The notes under the pieces were generated by a model. That model worked only from the letters and a program-made list of their open reading frames with translations. It was not told the DNA's origin and ran no database searches. 21,296 bases of DNA from JBHEMT01 sp046262435 (GTDB lineage: Bacteria > Chloroflexota > Dormibacteria > Aeolococcales > Aeolococcaceae): NCBI GenBank assembly GCA_046262435.1, contig JBHEMT010000089.1:1-21296 (forward strand), written 5' to 3'. The translations under genes and the position numbers were made by a program. Shown here one piece after another: positions 6,902 to 14,435 of the stretch. Position 1 is the first letter of the stretch; every line of letters starts with the position of its first letter.

Positions 6902-7575
6902 CCGCGCAGCGTAGTCCCGCCGAGGGGACGGCGCTGCGGGGTGCCGGCGCGCCGGGGGAGGTCGGCGGCGGTGGACAGCGCCTTGCGAACCCGCAGAATC
7001 CCGGCGGATAGCGGCTCAGGCGCTGCCCCACCGCACGCGGCGGCAGCCGCTGCGGCCGAGCCGGCAGCCCCGGCCGGGTCACGCATGATGGCGAGCAGAA
7101 CGCCGCCCCGCCTGAGCAGAGGCAGGCCGAGCTCGCAGAGGACCGGGGCGGGCGCCGCCGCCCGGCTGACCGCGATGTCGTACAGCTCCCGCCGCCCCGG
7201 GTCATGGCCCGTGTCCTCGGCGCGGGCGGTGAGCACCTCGACGCCGGCGAGCTCGAGCAGCCCGGCGACGTGGATGAGGAAGCCGCACTTGCGGCGGTCC
7301 TTCTCCAGCAGGGTCACCCGCAGGTCGGGGCGCAGGATCGCCAGGGGGATGCCCGGGACTCCGCCACCGGAGCCGATGTCGACGCACAGCGCGCCCATCG
7401 CCGGCGGCGCAACCGTGAGAAGCTCGATCACATCGCTCAGGTGCCGGCTGTCCGCCTGCGTCCGGGTAACGCTGGTGAGGTTCAGACCCGAGCTCCAACG
7501 GGTGAGCTCGTCGAGGTACCGGCTGAGCCGGCGGCGCTGCTCCGCGCTGGGCTGAACGAGAGCGGCGCCGGGCAC
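6898..7575 (-). CDS. rsmG: 16S rRNA (guanine-N7) methyltransferase RsmG
   Basis: AdoMet-dependent N7-methylation of G527 (E. coli numbering) in the 530 loop of 16S rRNA. Numbering is from GTG 7575. The N-terminal helix RLSRYLDELTRWSSGLNLTSV is typical of the family. The AdoMet loop is CVDIGSGGGVPGIPLAI (64-80), followed by VTLLEKDRRKCGFL (87-100), ARAEDTG and YDIAVSRAAAP. The C-terminus keeps the LPRRAGTP motif. An Ala/Gly-rich insert at 168-185 is low complexity. GTG 7575 has TACGGT 10 nt upstream and gives a 225-residue protein, normal for RsmG. An ATG at 7650 would add 25 residues with no family counterpart. The gene is followed by a coupled 67-residue ORF. Confidence 0.93.
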   Translation of the reverse strand: MPGAALVQPSAEQRRRLSRYLDELTRWSSGLNLTSVTRTQADSRHLSDVIELLTVAPPAMGALCVDIGSGGGVPGIPLAILRPDLRVTLLEKDRRKCGFLIHVAGLLELAGVEVLTARAEDTGHDPGRRELYDIAVSRAAAPAPVLCELGLPLLRRGGVLLAIMRDPAGAAGSAAAAAAACGGAAPEPLSAGILRVRKALSTAADLPRRAGTPQRRPLGGTTLRG

Positions 7576-7585
7576 GGTGGCCCCG

Positions 7586-7591
7586 ACCGTA
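7586..7591 (-). promoter_or_regulatory. -10 box TACGGT for a leaderless rsmG transcript
   Basis: On the minus strand TACGGT, 10 nt, then GTG 7575. The spacing equals that at the helicase start. It supports the shorter RsmG, because the ATG at 7650 would lie upstream of this promoter. Confidence 0.42.
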
Positions 7592-7690
7592 GCAGGGAGC
7601 GCTGTGCCGCACGGCCCGAGGTGCCAGACGGTCCGCCACCGTGCCGCCATGCCATCATGAGCGGCACCGCCGAACCCTCTGGAGACCCGT

Positions 7691-7885
7691 ATGGCCCTGC
7701 CGTCCTCGCCCTGTCCCCGGTGCAGCTCGGCTCGCCTCTCGGTGGTCTACCTCGACGCCGCAGGACGACTGATCGGTGGGCAGCGCCACTGTCCGGACTG
7801 CGGTCCGCGACAGGCCGAGCTGGTGATTCCGCCGGCGGTGAAGGTCAAGAACCGCGATCGGTTGCTGGAGCGCAAGGCCTCGTAG
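7691..7885 (+). CDS. small zinc-ribbon protein of unknown function
   Basis: A 64-residue protein with two knuckles, CPRC (8-11) and CPDC (34-37), spaced as in treble-clef or zinc-ribbon folds. A short beta-rich stretch between them (LSVVYLDAAGRLIGGQRH) and a basic C-terminal tail (VKVKNRDRLLERKAS) follow. There are no other domains, signal peptide or membrane segment. The start ATG has a clean GGAG six nt upstream, unlike most neighbours, which look leaderless. It is divergent from rsmG and upstream of the secreted glucosaminidase. Nucleic-acid binding is plausible for such a fold, but the actual role is unknown. Confidence 0.72.
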   Translation: MALPSSPCPRCSSARLSVVYLDAAGRLIGGQRHCPDCGPRQAELVIPPAVKVKNRDRLLERKAS

Positions 7886-8003
7886 GTCACGCGGCAGCCG
7901 ACGGCGCGCTCCGGTGCTGGGTTGTCGAGGGTCGCGGCGGTACCGGTGACACGCCCGTGACGCGCCCCCACCGGGCCCGGACACGCGTGGTGCACTGGCG
8001 GCC

Positions 8004-9242
8004 GTGCCTCTGTGGATCGACTCACGCCGCCGTGGCCTGGCGGTGCTCCTCCTGGTACTCGGCCTCGCCGCGATCAGCCTGCCCGCGGCGGCGGCCGGCA
8101 CGCTTCCCCCTGCCCCGTCAGCGCCGCCCAGTCCCGGGGGAGCGGCCGCTCAGCTGCAGCAGGCCCGGCAACAGGCCCAGGACCAGCTTCAGCGGGCCCA
8201 GCAGAACGCCAGCACCCAGGACAGCGCCCTGGCGCAAGCACGGGCAGACCTCGCGGCGGCACGGGAGCGCCTCGCCGCGCTCGGTCGGCAGATCGACCAG
8301 CTCGATCGGGAAATCGACAACGACACCGCTGAGGTCGCGCGCCTGCACCGTCAGGCCGACCACGACCGGCTCTCCCTGGGTGCGTTCGTCCGGCTTGCGT
8401 ACGAAGGAGGGCTTGACTCCTCGCTGACCGGGGCGCTGGCGGCCGACACGGTCAGCTCGGCAATGCAGCGGGCCGTGGTGGTGCACACGGTCAGTGACGC
8501 GATGCAGGCCATGGTCCAGCGCATCGCCGCGGACCAGGCCCATGCCCAGCGGCTGCTGGGGGACGGGCTGACCCGGCGCGACCAGGTTGCCGCCGACGAG
8601 CAGCAGACCCAGACCCTGCTCGCCCTGGTGCAGGTCGAGGAGGGACGAGTCCAGGACGTTGACTTCGCCGCCCACCGCGCCGTGACCAGCTGGCAGACGA
8701 CCCTCGTTGACGCAGTGCGGACACAGCGGGAGTACCTCGCCGCGCAGGCAGCCCTGCTTGCCGAGCGTGCCCGCCGCGACCTCGTGTTTCCTGTGGTGCC
8801 TGGGGTCACGTTCGCGGTCGACACCGACCTCACCCTGCCATCCGGAGAGACCGCAGCCCGGCTGGATGCATTCCTCCGCGGAACGGCGCTCCATGACCTC
8901 GGCGGCGCGCTGCTCGTGGCCGAACAGCGCCACCACGTCTCCGCTCGCTACCTGCTCGCTCATGCGATCGAGGAGTCGGCGTTCGGCACCAGCCAGATCG
9001 CCCTGCAAAAACACAACCTGTTCGGCTATGGGGCGAACGACGCCAACCCGAACCAGGATGCCGTCACCTTCGACTCCTTCGCCAGTTGCATCGATGCGGT
9101 GGCCGCCAAGGTCGCCGAGGACTACCTCAGCGCGAGTGGCCAGTACTTCCACGGGCCCACGCTGCGCGGTATGAACGTGAACTACGCGACCGATCCGCGC
9201 TGGGCGGCCAATATCGCCCGGATCGGCGACACGTTCGCCTGA
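8004..9242 (+). CDS. secreted coiled-coil glucosaminidase (GH73-like)
   Basis: Predicted extracellular peptidoglycan hydrolase of 412 residues. Residues 1-32 form a signal peptide (RRRGLAVLLLVLGLAAISLPAAAAG). A Pro/Ala spacer leads to two long coiled-coil stretches, about 46-125 and 165-258, separated by a less charged segment (LGAFVRLAYEGGLDSSLTGAL). This resembles the N-terminal coiled-coil regions of PcsB-like hydrolases, which control the enzyme. The catalytic module at 271-412 has AHAIEESAFGTS with likely catalytic Glu324, KHNLFGYG and GPTLRGM. It is about 60% identical to the module at 4671-5095. The GTG start lacks a Shine-Dalgarno sequence; TGCACT lies 7 nt upstream as a weak leaderless-type box. 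Regulation by an FtsEX-like partner is only an analogy; no such genes are in the window. Confidence 0.88.
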   Translation: MPLWIDSRRRGLAVLLLVLGLAAISLPAAAAGTLPPAPSAPPSPGGAAAQLQQARQQAQDQLQRAQQNASTQDSALAQARADLAAARERLAALGRQIDQLDREIDNDTAEVARLHRQADHDRLSLGAFVRLAYEGGLDSSLTGALAADTVSSAMQRAVVVHTVSDAMQAMVQRIAADQAHAQRLLGDGLTRRDQVAADEQQTQTLLALVQVEEGRVQDVDFAAHRAVTSWQTTLVDAVRTQREYLAAQAALLAERARRDLVFPVVPGVTFAVDTDLTLPSGETAARLDAFLRGTALHDLGGALLVAEQRHHVSARYLLAHAIEESAFGTSQIALQKHNLFGYGANDANPNQDAVTFDSFASCIDAVAAKVAEDYLSASGQYFHGPTLRGMNVNYATDPRWAANIARIGDTFA

Positions 9243-9498
9243 GCCGGCGAACTCCGCCGCTGTGGTCGGGCGGTACGTCGCGCACCCAGGCCGGGTGCGC
9301 TCGAGGGCACGGCGCGGTGCGCGACCGGACGCTGTCCACCGGTCACCGGGCGTGCTGCGAGCCGAAGGGAAAGCATTCGGGGTCACCCGGTGGCAGCTCG
9401 TGCGGCCCCTTACGGGCGGGAAGCCTCTCCACCTCGACCCCCCGGTACGAGATGGCGGCCGCTACGAGCCACGCCCACAGTCTGCAGCGTGCCCTGTA

Positions 9499-9541
9499 AA
9501 GAACCGGACGGGCGCCGGTGAAGAACCGTGCAGCGCCGGTG
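9499..9541. repeat. imperfect tandem repeat, two units of 22 and 21 bp
   Basis: Both units start with AAGAACCG and end with GCGCCGGTG, and differ only in the 4-5 bases between (GACGG versus TGCA). They abut exactly at 9520/9521. They lie in the otherwise empty gap downstream of both flanking genes, so a role in their initiation is unlikely. Confidence 0.6.
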
Positions 9542-9585
9542 ACAGACAGGTGATGGACAGCAACACAATTGCATCGCGGACATCG

Positions 9586-9608
9586 CGGCCCGGAGAAGCG
9601 CCGGGCCG
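9586..9608 (-). terminator. argS: GC-rich hairpin after argS, probable terminator
   Basis: A perfect 8-bp stem (CGGCCCGG with CCGGGCCG) encloses a 7-nt loop and begins 3 nt past the argS TAA. No T tract follows in the argS direction, so it would be a U-less terminator of the kind seen in GC-rich bacteria. It could act on transcripts arriving from the other side as well. Confidence 0.5.
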
Positions 9609-9611
9609 GCT

Positions 9612-11507
9612 TTAGATTCGCTCCGGGGCGGCGATGCCCAGAGTGGCGAGCGCGTCCGCGAGGGTCGCCCGGGTCGCCGCGACCAGGCGGCGCCGGAAGC
9701 GACGGACGTCGGGGTCCACCTCACGGACGATCGGTGGCGTGTGCTCGTAGAAGTCGCTGAGCGCCGCGGCGAGGGTGAACGCGTAGCCGGTGAGCAGGTT
9801 GGGGCTGAGCGAAGCCGCCGCCTCGCCGAGGGCGAGAGCGTATCCGTCGAGGCGATGGAGCAGGGCGCGCTCACTGGGCTCGAGAACGCGCACCGGCTTG
9901 GCTTCGGCGCCACCGTCGGGCACCTTGCGCAAAATTCCCGAGGCACGGGCATGCGCGTACTGCAGGTAGATCCCGGTCTCCCCCGTGGTTCGCAGCGCCT
10001 CGTCGAAATCGAAGGTGATCACCTGGTTGAGCGAGTACTTGAGCAGGTAGAAGCGCACCGCTCCGGCCGCCAGCGCCTGCGCCGTGGACTCGTCCGCCGC
10101 CTTCTCCCGCACCCGCGCCAGCGTCCGGTCGAGGACGTCGTCGGCGCGCACCTCAACGCCACGACGTCCGCTGAGCGCATAGCGGACCCGGCCCTCCTCC
10201 AGTTCGATGCCGAGTTCGGCGGCCGCCGCCGGCGACAGGGCCACCACCTCATACCCGAGGTGGACGGACAGCGCAGCCTGTTCCGTGTAGCCCAGCCGCC
10301 CCAGCGCCTGCTTGACCACGCCCTGCGGGTACGCCTGACGGACGTCGATGACGTTGACCACTCGCCGGGCGTGTCCATAGCCGTGCAGCTCGGCGGGCCC
10401 GGCGTCACTGGCGGCGGTGGTGGCCGGCGCCGCGGGGTCGCCGGCCACCCAGGCACGGTAGTGAAAATCCAGACCGAGCAGGCCAAATTTCCACAGCTGG
10501 TAGGCGATGTCCTTGGCGGTGTAGGTGGCCACGCCGTCCGACTTGACGAGGATCTTGGCCTCCTCATGCTCCGGACTCTCTGCGGCGGCCGCCTCACCGT
10601 CGAGGTGCATGATCCAGCACCCTCTATTTTTGCCGGAGTCGGCCAGAACGAGCGCCCCGCTTCGCCTGAGAAGGTCGAAGGCCAGCTTCCAGAAGCCGAG
10701 CTCGAGGATGTCACTCTCCCAGGTGAGCAGGTCGTAGGCAATGTCGAAACGGCGCATCGTGGTGAGATGAGCCGCGACCACCCGGGCGGCGATCTCCTTG
10801 ACGTAGCCCGCGGTGGGCTGGGTGCGCGCCTCGATGTCGCGGAGTACCGCATTCCGCTCATCGAGCAGTCGTGGGTCGTCCTGGTAGCGTCGCGACACCT
10901 CCACGTACACCCGAGAGCAGAACTGGTCGAACGGCTCCCCGGGGCGTGCCATCAGGCGGAGCTCGCGCATGCCGACCACCACGTCGGCAACCTGCGCGCC
11001 GGTATCGTCGATGTAGTTGTTGACCTCAACCAGAGCACCGGTCCGGCGCAGGATGCGGGCCACCGTGTCCCCGATGGTGGCGTTGCGCAGGTGACCGAGA
11101 TGTGCCGCCTTGTTGGTGTTGATCGCGGTGTGTTCCACCAGCGTCTTCCCGGCCACCACATCCCCGCGGACAGGAACCGGTACTGACCGATCGAGGGCGA
11201 GAGCTGCGGCGATGACGTCCGGGGCCCACACGGCCTCCTCGAGGTGTGCGTTCACATACCCCGGCGGGCTGACCGTCCAGCGGCGCACCAGGGGCAGCGT
11301 CGCCCCGCTCAGCCGCTCGCGAAGCTCCTCGGCGATCTGCATCGGCGAGCGACGCAGCACTCCGGCCGCCCGCAGTGCCGCAGGGGTGGACCAGTCACCG
11401 AAGTCAGGCCGGGACGAGGGTTCCAGCACCGCCTCCACGGCGCCGGCACCCAGGTCATCGAGCGCGGCGCGCACCGCGGTGGCGAGCCGGAAGTGGACTG
11501 TGGACAT
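9612..11507 (-). CDS. argS: arginyl-tRNA synthetase
   Basis: Class I aminoacyl-tRNA synthetase that charges tRNA-Arg. The N-terminal additional domain covers about 1-105. The ATP signature HLGH (136-139) lies in the motif INTNKAAHLGHLRN, followed by NYIDDTGAQ (164-172). TYTAKDIAYQLWK is near 329-341. The KMSKS position is LSGRRG (near 445), the relaxed form common in this enzyme. The C-terminal DALR anticodon-binding domain starts with IYLQYAHAR and ends with APERI. At 631 residues it is longer than the usual 550-590, with extra residues around 355-375 (Ala/Thr/Pro-rich). I start at ATG 11507: TACCCT lies 8 nt upstream, and the 42-residue upstream extension has no family counterpart. It may also receive transcription from the NIF3 and lipoprotein genes upstream. 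Confidence 0.95.
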   Translation of the reverse strand: MSTVHFRLATAVRAALDDLGAGAVEAVLEPSSRPDFGDWSTPAALRAAGVLRRSPMQIAEELRERLSGATLPLVRRWTVSPPGYVNAHLEEAVWAPDVIAAALALDRSVPVPVRGDVVAGKTLVEHTAINTNKAAHLGHLRNATIGDTVARILRRTGALVEVNNYIDDTGAQVADVVVGMRELRLMARPGEPFDQFCSRVYVEVSRRYQDDPRLLDERNAVLRDIEARTQPTAGYVKEIAARVVAAHLTTMRRFDIAYDLLTWESDILELGFWKLAFDLLRRSGALVLADSGKNRGCWIMHLDGEAAAAESPEHEEAKILVKSDGVATYTAKDIAYQLWKFGLLGLDFHYRAWVAGDPAAPATTAASDAGPAELHGYGHARRVVNVIDVRQAYPQGVVKQALGRLGYTEQAALSVHLGYEVVALSPAAAAELGIELEEGRVRYALSGRRGVEVRADDVLDRTLARVREKAADESTAQALAAGAVRFYLLKYSLNQVITFDFDEALRTTGETGIYLQYAHARASGILRKVPDGGAEAKPVRVLEPSERALLHRLDGYALALGEAAASLSPNLLTGYAFTLAAALSDFYEHTPPIVREVDPDVRRFRRRLVAATRATLADALATLGIAAPERI

Positions 11508-11515
11508 GGCGGGCA

Positions 11516-11521
11516 AGGGTA
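11516..11521 (-). promoter_or_regulatory. -10 box TACCCT for a leaderless argS transcript
   Basis: TACCCT, 8 nt, then ATG 11507 on the minus strand. No Shine-Dalgarno sequence lies in the 8-nt gap. It sits between argS and the stop of the upstream lipoprotein gene (11552). Confidence 0.5.
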
Positions 11522-11551
11522 CGCCCCGCTCCGCGTGCCCACGCCCGCCGG

Positions 11552-13480
11552 TCAGGCCGACGTGGCCACCGTGAATGTCCAGGTGCGCGAGAATGGCCGC
11601 CCGTCCACCATGGCCGTCACCGCGGCGGTGCACTGGGCGCCGGGCCGCAGCGGTTGCGCGGCCAGCACTGCCGCGGAGTTCTCCGTCTCCGCACTGGGGG
11701 CGATGAGGTGCGTTGCCAGCAGGCTGCCTGCGGAGTCACCGAGCGTGAACGAGGCCAGTCGCACCACCGCGGTCGGCGGGAAGGTGATGCTGACCGGATA
11801 TCCAGTGATGCGCGGCGCGCCGGCCGGCACCGGGTCGGGCAGTTCGTTGTCGACGAAGCTGGCAGGAACCGCTGACTGGCCGGCCCCGGGGAAGAGCACC
11901 GCGGGGCCGGGCCGGGCGGCGGCGTCGAAACCGAACTCCATGTCCTCCATCACCACCGGCCCGACGACAACATCCGCGTACCCGATGGCCACGAGGTCTG
12001 GGCGGAGGATGGGAAACCGGTGGTACACGCTGTTGACCCAGTCAGCAACCGCTGCGGTCGGCGAGCCGCGGTGGGTGATGTCCTCGCCGACATCGCGGGT
12101 GGCGTACCCGGCCACCGCGGCGCGGTCCCACGGATGCACGCCGCGGTATCCGGGCCGCCCCGGGGTCTCGCGATGGATTCCCAGGCCGGCCACCTCGGGC
12201 GCGGCGTTGTTGAAGAGCCAGTACCAGGCGTGGGCGGCGGCCGAGGCGGTCAGCGCCCGGTCGAGGCGCACCGCTCCCAGGCCGGCCCGGGCCCGCGCCA
12301 GATTGACCTCACGGAGAGCGACGGTGGCAGTCGCGGCCTGCGCCGCGTCGGGGTCGGCGAGCGGGCGCGCCGGGCCGGCGCGGCGGCCCTGGTCGGCGGC
12401 CCCGTTGGCAGCCTCGGCGAGCACCTCGTGGGATTCCGTCTCGTCACCGGCGCCGCCGTAGCGGGCCAGGGCGAGGAGGTATGCGGCCGCGGCGACGTCG
12501 GTGGGGTCGCGGCGCAGCGCGCTGATGAGGCTGTTCCGGGCCGCCGCCGGATCGTGGGCCGAGGCCATCGCCACCTGGGCCGCAATGTCGAGTAAGCCGA
12601 CGTCGCCGCCCGATGCACGGGCCGCCCGGGGAAGCAGCGCCGCGGCGGCTGCGTAGTCGGGCTGGGTCAGGGCGATGTCGAGGAGTGCCCGCAGCGGCTC
12701 CGGATCCTCCGGGGCGGCCACCACCGCCTGGCTCAACGTCGCCCTCGCCGCCTCGACCTGGCCGGCCTGCAGCTCCACCTGGGCCAGTTCGGCCAGCCGC
12801 TCCACCCACGCCGGCTGGGCCTCCCGGGCAGCTCCGAGGGCACTCAGCTGCGCCGCGCGGTCCCCCCTGTCGTGCGCCAGGTTTGCCTGCTCCCGGGCCA
12901 GTTCGGCACGCAGGTATGGCCGCAGGTCGGCCGGCGTTGCGGACCGGGCACCAGGTCCGAAACCCAGCAGAGAGGAGGCCTGCGCCAACTGGTCGGCCGC
13001 AGCGGTGATGTCGCCGTCATCCGCGAGCGCTTCGCTGAGAAAGAGGTGGCCGAGCGGCTCTGCCGGGGCCAGGGCCACCGCCGACCTGCCGGCGCGCAGG
13101 GCGGGGACGAGGTGGTTAGACCAGTCATTGACCCTGCAGAGGACCGCCTGAGCGAGGCCGTCCCGGGGGCGGCTGCGCACCGCCGTTTCGGCCTGAAGGA
13201 GGGCGCCGGGGGAGTCGTGGCGGTAGTTGAGAAACAGCGCGTACCAGGCGCGACTCTCGGCGTCGCCCGGACGGCGGCTGAGCAGCCCCTCGAAGGCGAC
13301 CCCGGCGGCCTGGTAGTGGTTGGCGAAGACCAGTTGCCGCACCGCTGCGATGCCCGGCCCGGCGACGGCTCCGCCGCCGACCGGTGCGACCGCAGGTGCG
13401 CAGGCAGCCAGTCCGGCGGCCAGCGCCAGCATTGCCGGGGCAGCCGGGCGGCGGGGCGCACTCCACGGGCGGCGCAGCAT
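11552..13480 (-). CDS. lipoprotein with TPR-like repeats and a CAP/SCP domain
   Basis: Predicted secreted lipoprotein of 642 residues. The basic start and hydrophobic core end in the lipobox LAAC, with Cys27 the acylation site. Residues about 45-345 are Ala/Leu-rich paired helices resembling TPRs. The CAP domain covers about 388-520: NLARARAGLGAVRLDRALTA, then AHAWYW, GEDITHRG, and VNSVYHRFPILRPDLVAIGYA, as in YkwD-like bacterial proteins. A C-terminal beta-rich segment (about 555-640, ending FSRTWTFTVATS) looks Ig-like. The biochemical role of bacterial CAP domains is mostly unknown. The start ATG has no Shine-Dalgarno sequence; a poor box (TATGCC) lies 11 nt upstream. The NIF3-like gene ends 42 bp upstream, so co-transcription is likely. 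Confidence 0.85.
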   Translation of the reverse strand: MLRRPWSAPRRPAAPAMLALAAGLAACAPAVAPVGGGAVAGPGIAAVRQLVFANHYQAAGVAFEGLLSRRPGDAESRAWYALFLNYRHDSPGALLQAETAVRSRPRDGLAQAVLCRVNDWSNHLVPALRAGRSAVALAPAEPLGHLFLSEALADDGDITAAADQLAQASSLLGFGPGARSATPADLRPYLRAELAREQANLAHDRGDRAAQLSALGAAREAQPAWVERLAELAQVELQAGQVEAARATLSQAVVAAPEDPEPLRALLDIALTQPDYAAAAALLPRAARASGGDVGLLDIAAQVAMASAHDPAAARNSLISALRRDPTDVAAAAYLLALARYGGAGDETESHEVLAEAANGAADQGRRAGPARPLADPDAAQAATATVALREVNLARARAGLGAVRLDRALTASAAAHAWYWLFNNAAPEVAGLGIHRETPGRPGYRGVHPWDRAAVAGYATRDVGEDITHRGSPTAAVADWVNSVYHRFPILRPDLVAIGYADVVVGPVVMEDMEFGFDAAARPGPAVLFPGAGQSAVPASFVDNELPDPVPAGAPRITGYPVSITFPPTAVVRLASFTLGDSAGSLLATHLIAPSAETENSAAVLAAQPLRPGAQCTAAVTAMVDGRPFSRTWTFTVATSA

Positions 13481-13522
13481 CGCCGAAGCGTGGCATACCC
13501 GCGCGGGGCAGGCATGACCCCG

Positions 13523-14365
13523 TCAGAGGGGGGGCGGCGCGCCCTCGAGGATTCCGCTGGTGCGGGTGACCGCGATGCCCCGCTGCTCGAGCCCGGCGAT
13601 CACGCGGTTCAGACCGACGCTGTCGGTGGCCATGTGACCGGTCACCACCAGGTTGGCATTCGCCGGCGCCTCCTCCCGGAGCCGCAGAAGGTCCCCCTCG
13701 GCGATGTGCATGCAGAAGATGGTGTCGACCCCGGCTCGGTAGTACTCCCGGAACACGGGATGGCCGCCGTTGGTCCCGCCTGCCATGGCCACCGTCCAAC
13801 GCCCCAGCGGAGAGGCCGGTTCGCCAACCCACGCCTCCGGCCGGTGCAGCGCCGCGCGCATCTCCGGCAGGTCGTCGAACCAGCTGAGGGCATCGGCCAC
13901 GGTGGCGCCGGTGCTGTCCCGCGCCAGGAGCAGGTCGACGACCGCCTGGCGGCCGAGAATGTCGGCGGCCAGGTGGATGTTGGCCAGGGGCATTCCGATC
14001 AGCCGAGCGGTGTCCACGGTGCGGTTCACGTTGCTCATGTGCTCTGCCCGGTGCCGCCCCGCCAGGCGGGCCGCGATGGCGCGCTCCGCCGCCTCGGCGG
14101 GGACTCCCTCGGCGGTCATCTGGTCGAACTGGCGGCGAACCACGAGGCCGAAGTCCGCCACGGCGCGGTCACCGACCGGATGGTGGGCGAGGACGGCGTC
14201 AAAGCCCGCCTGCTGGGCGTAGAGCAGCTCGGGCACCCCGATGTCCACGCCGACCAGCAGGCGCTCGATGTCGCCCTCGGCCTCGATGTAGACCTGGGAG
14301 TCGGCCGGGATCTCGGCGCAGCCGGCGAGCTGGGCCGACCACTCGAGCATGTCCTGAAGGCGCAT
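13523..14365 (-). CDS. NIF3-like (DUF34) dinuclear-metal protein
   Basis: A member of the NIF3/DUF34 family, widespread proteins that bind two metal ions and form hexameric toroids; several members are linked to GTP cyclohydrolase-like or cofactor repair roles, but no function is settled. The metal motif is VLAHHPVGD, with His61-His62. Asp118 in NRTVDTARLIGMPLANIH fits the middle ligand. The C-terminal ligand region reads VTGHMATDSVG (241-251), whereas many members have D-x-GH-x-x-T/S-E, so His244 is kept and the terminal acid appears changed. Length 280 is normal for the form without the central PII-like insert. ATG 14365 has TAGACT 7 nt upstream. It is divergent from the VIT1-like gene. Confidence 0.8.
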   Translation of the reverse strand: MRLQDMLEWSAQLAGCAEIPADSQVYIEAEGDIERLLVGVDIGVPELLYAQQAGFDAVLAHHPVGDRAVADFGLVVRRQFDQMTAEGVPAEAAERAIAARLAGRHRAEHMSNVNRTVDTARLIGMPLANIHLAADILGRQAVVDLLLARDSTGATVADALSWFDDLPEMRAALHRPEAWVGEPASPLGRWTVAMAGGTNGGHPVFREYYRAGVDTIFCMHIAEGDLLRLREEAPANANLVVTGHMATDSVGLNRVIAGLEQRGIAVTRTSGILEGAPPPL

Positions 14366-14372
14366 GGGGCGC

Positions 14373-14378
14373 AGTCTA
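14373..14378 (-). promoter_or_regulatory. -10 box TAGACT for a leaderless NIF3-like transcript
   Basis: TAGACT, 7 nt, then ATG 14365 on the minus strand, the same box and spacing as at moeB-rhodanese. It lies in the 70-bp divergent gap shared with the VIT1-like gene. Confidence 0.58.
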
Positions 14379-14435
14379 TGCGCCGGTCGCGCCTCGGCAG
14401 GGGTCGGACCGCCCCGGTGCTGTCACGATGACGCG

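Larger units (their letters stand above)
9243..9611. other. 369-base intergenic gap, no convincing gene
   Basis: This lies between two convergent genes. An open frame on the plus strand (9262-9615) encodes a low-information, Arg/Pro/Gly-rich sequence with no domain, no Shine-Dalgarno sequence and no -10 box, so I do not call it. The gap holds a tandem repeat (9499-9541) and the hairpin after argS (9586-9608). No tRNA-like cloverleaf or riboswitch motif was recognised. Confidence 0.5.

Noticed and set aside
5607..7205. Long minus-strand open frame across murE and rsmG
   Set aside because: It spans two well-supported genes in a wrong frame; the product is low-complexity and no start signal is present.
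9262..9615. 117-codon plus-strand frame in the gap before argS
   Set aside because: No Shine-Dalgarno sequence or -10 box, Arg/Pro-rich composition, no recognisable fold, and it runs into the argS stop region.
9741..11186. Long plus-strand open frame (481 codons) inside argS
   Set aside because: Shadow of the argS codons in very GC-rich DNA. The sense strand carries every ArgRS motif and the antisense product has none.
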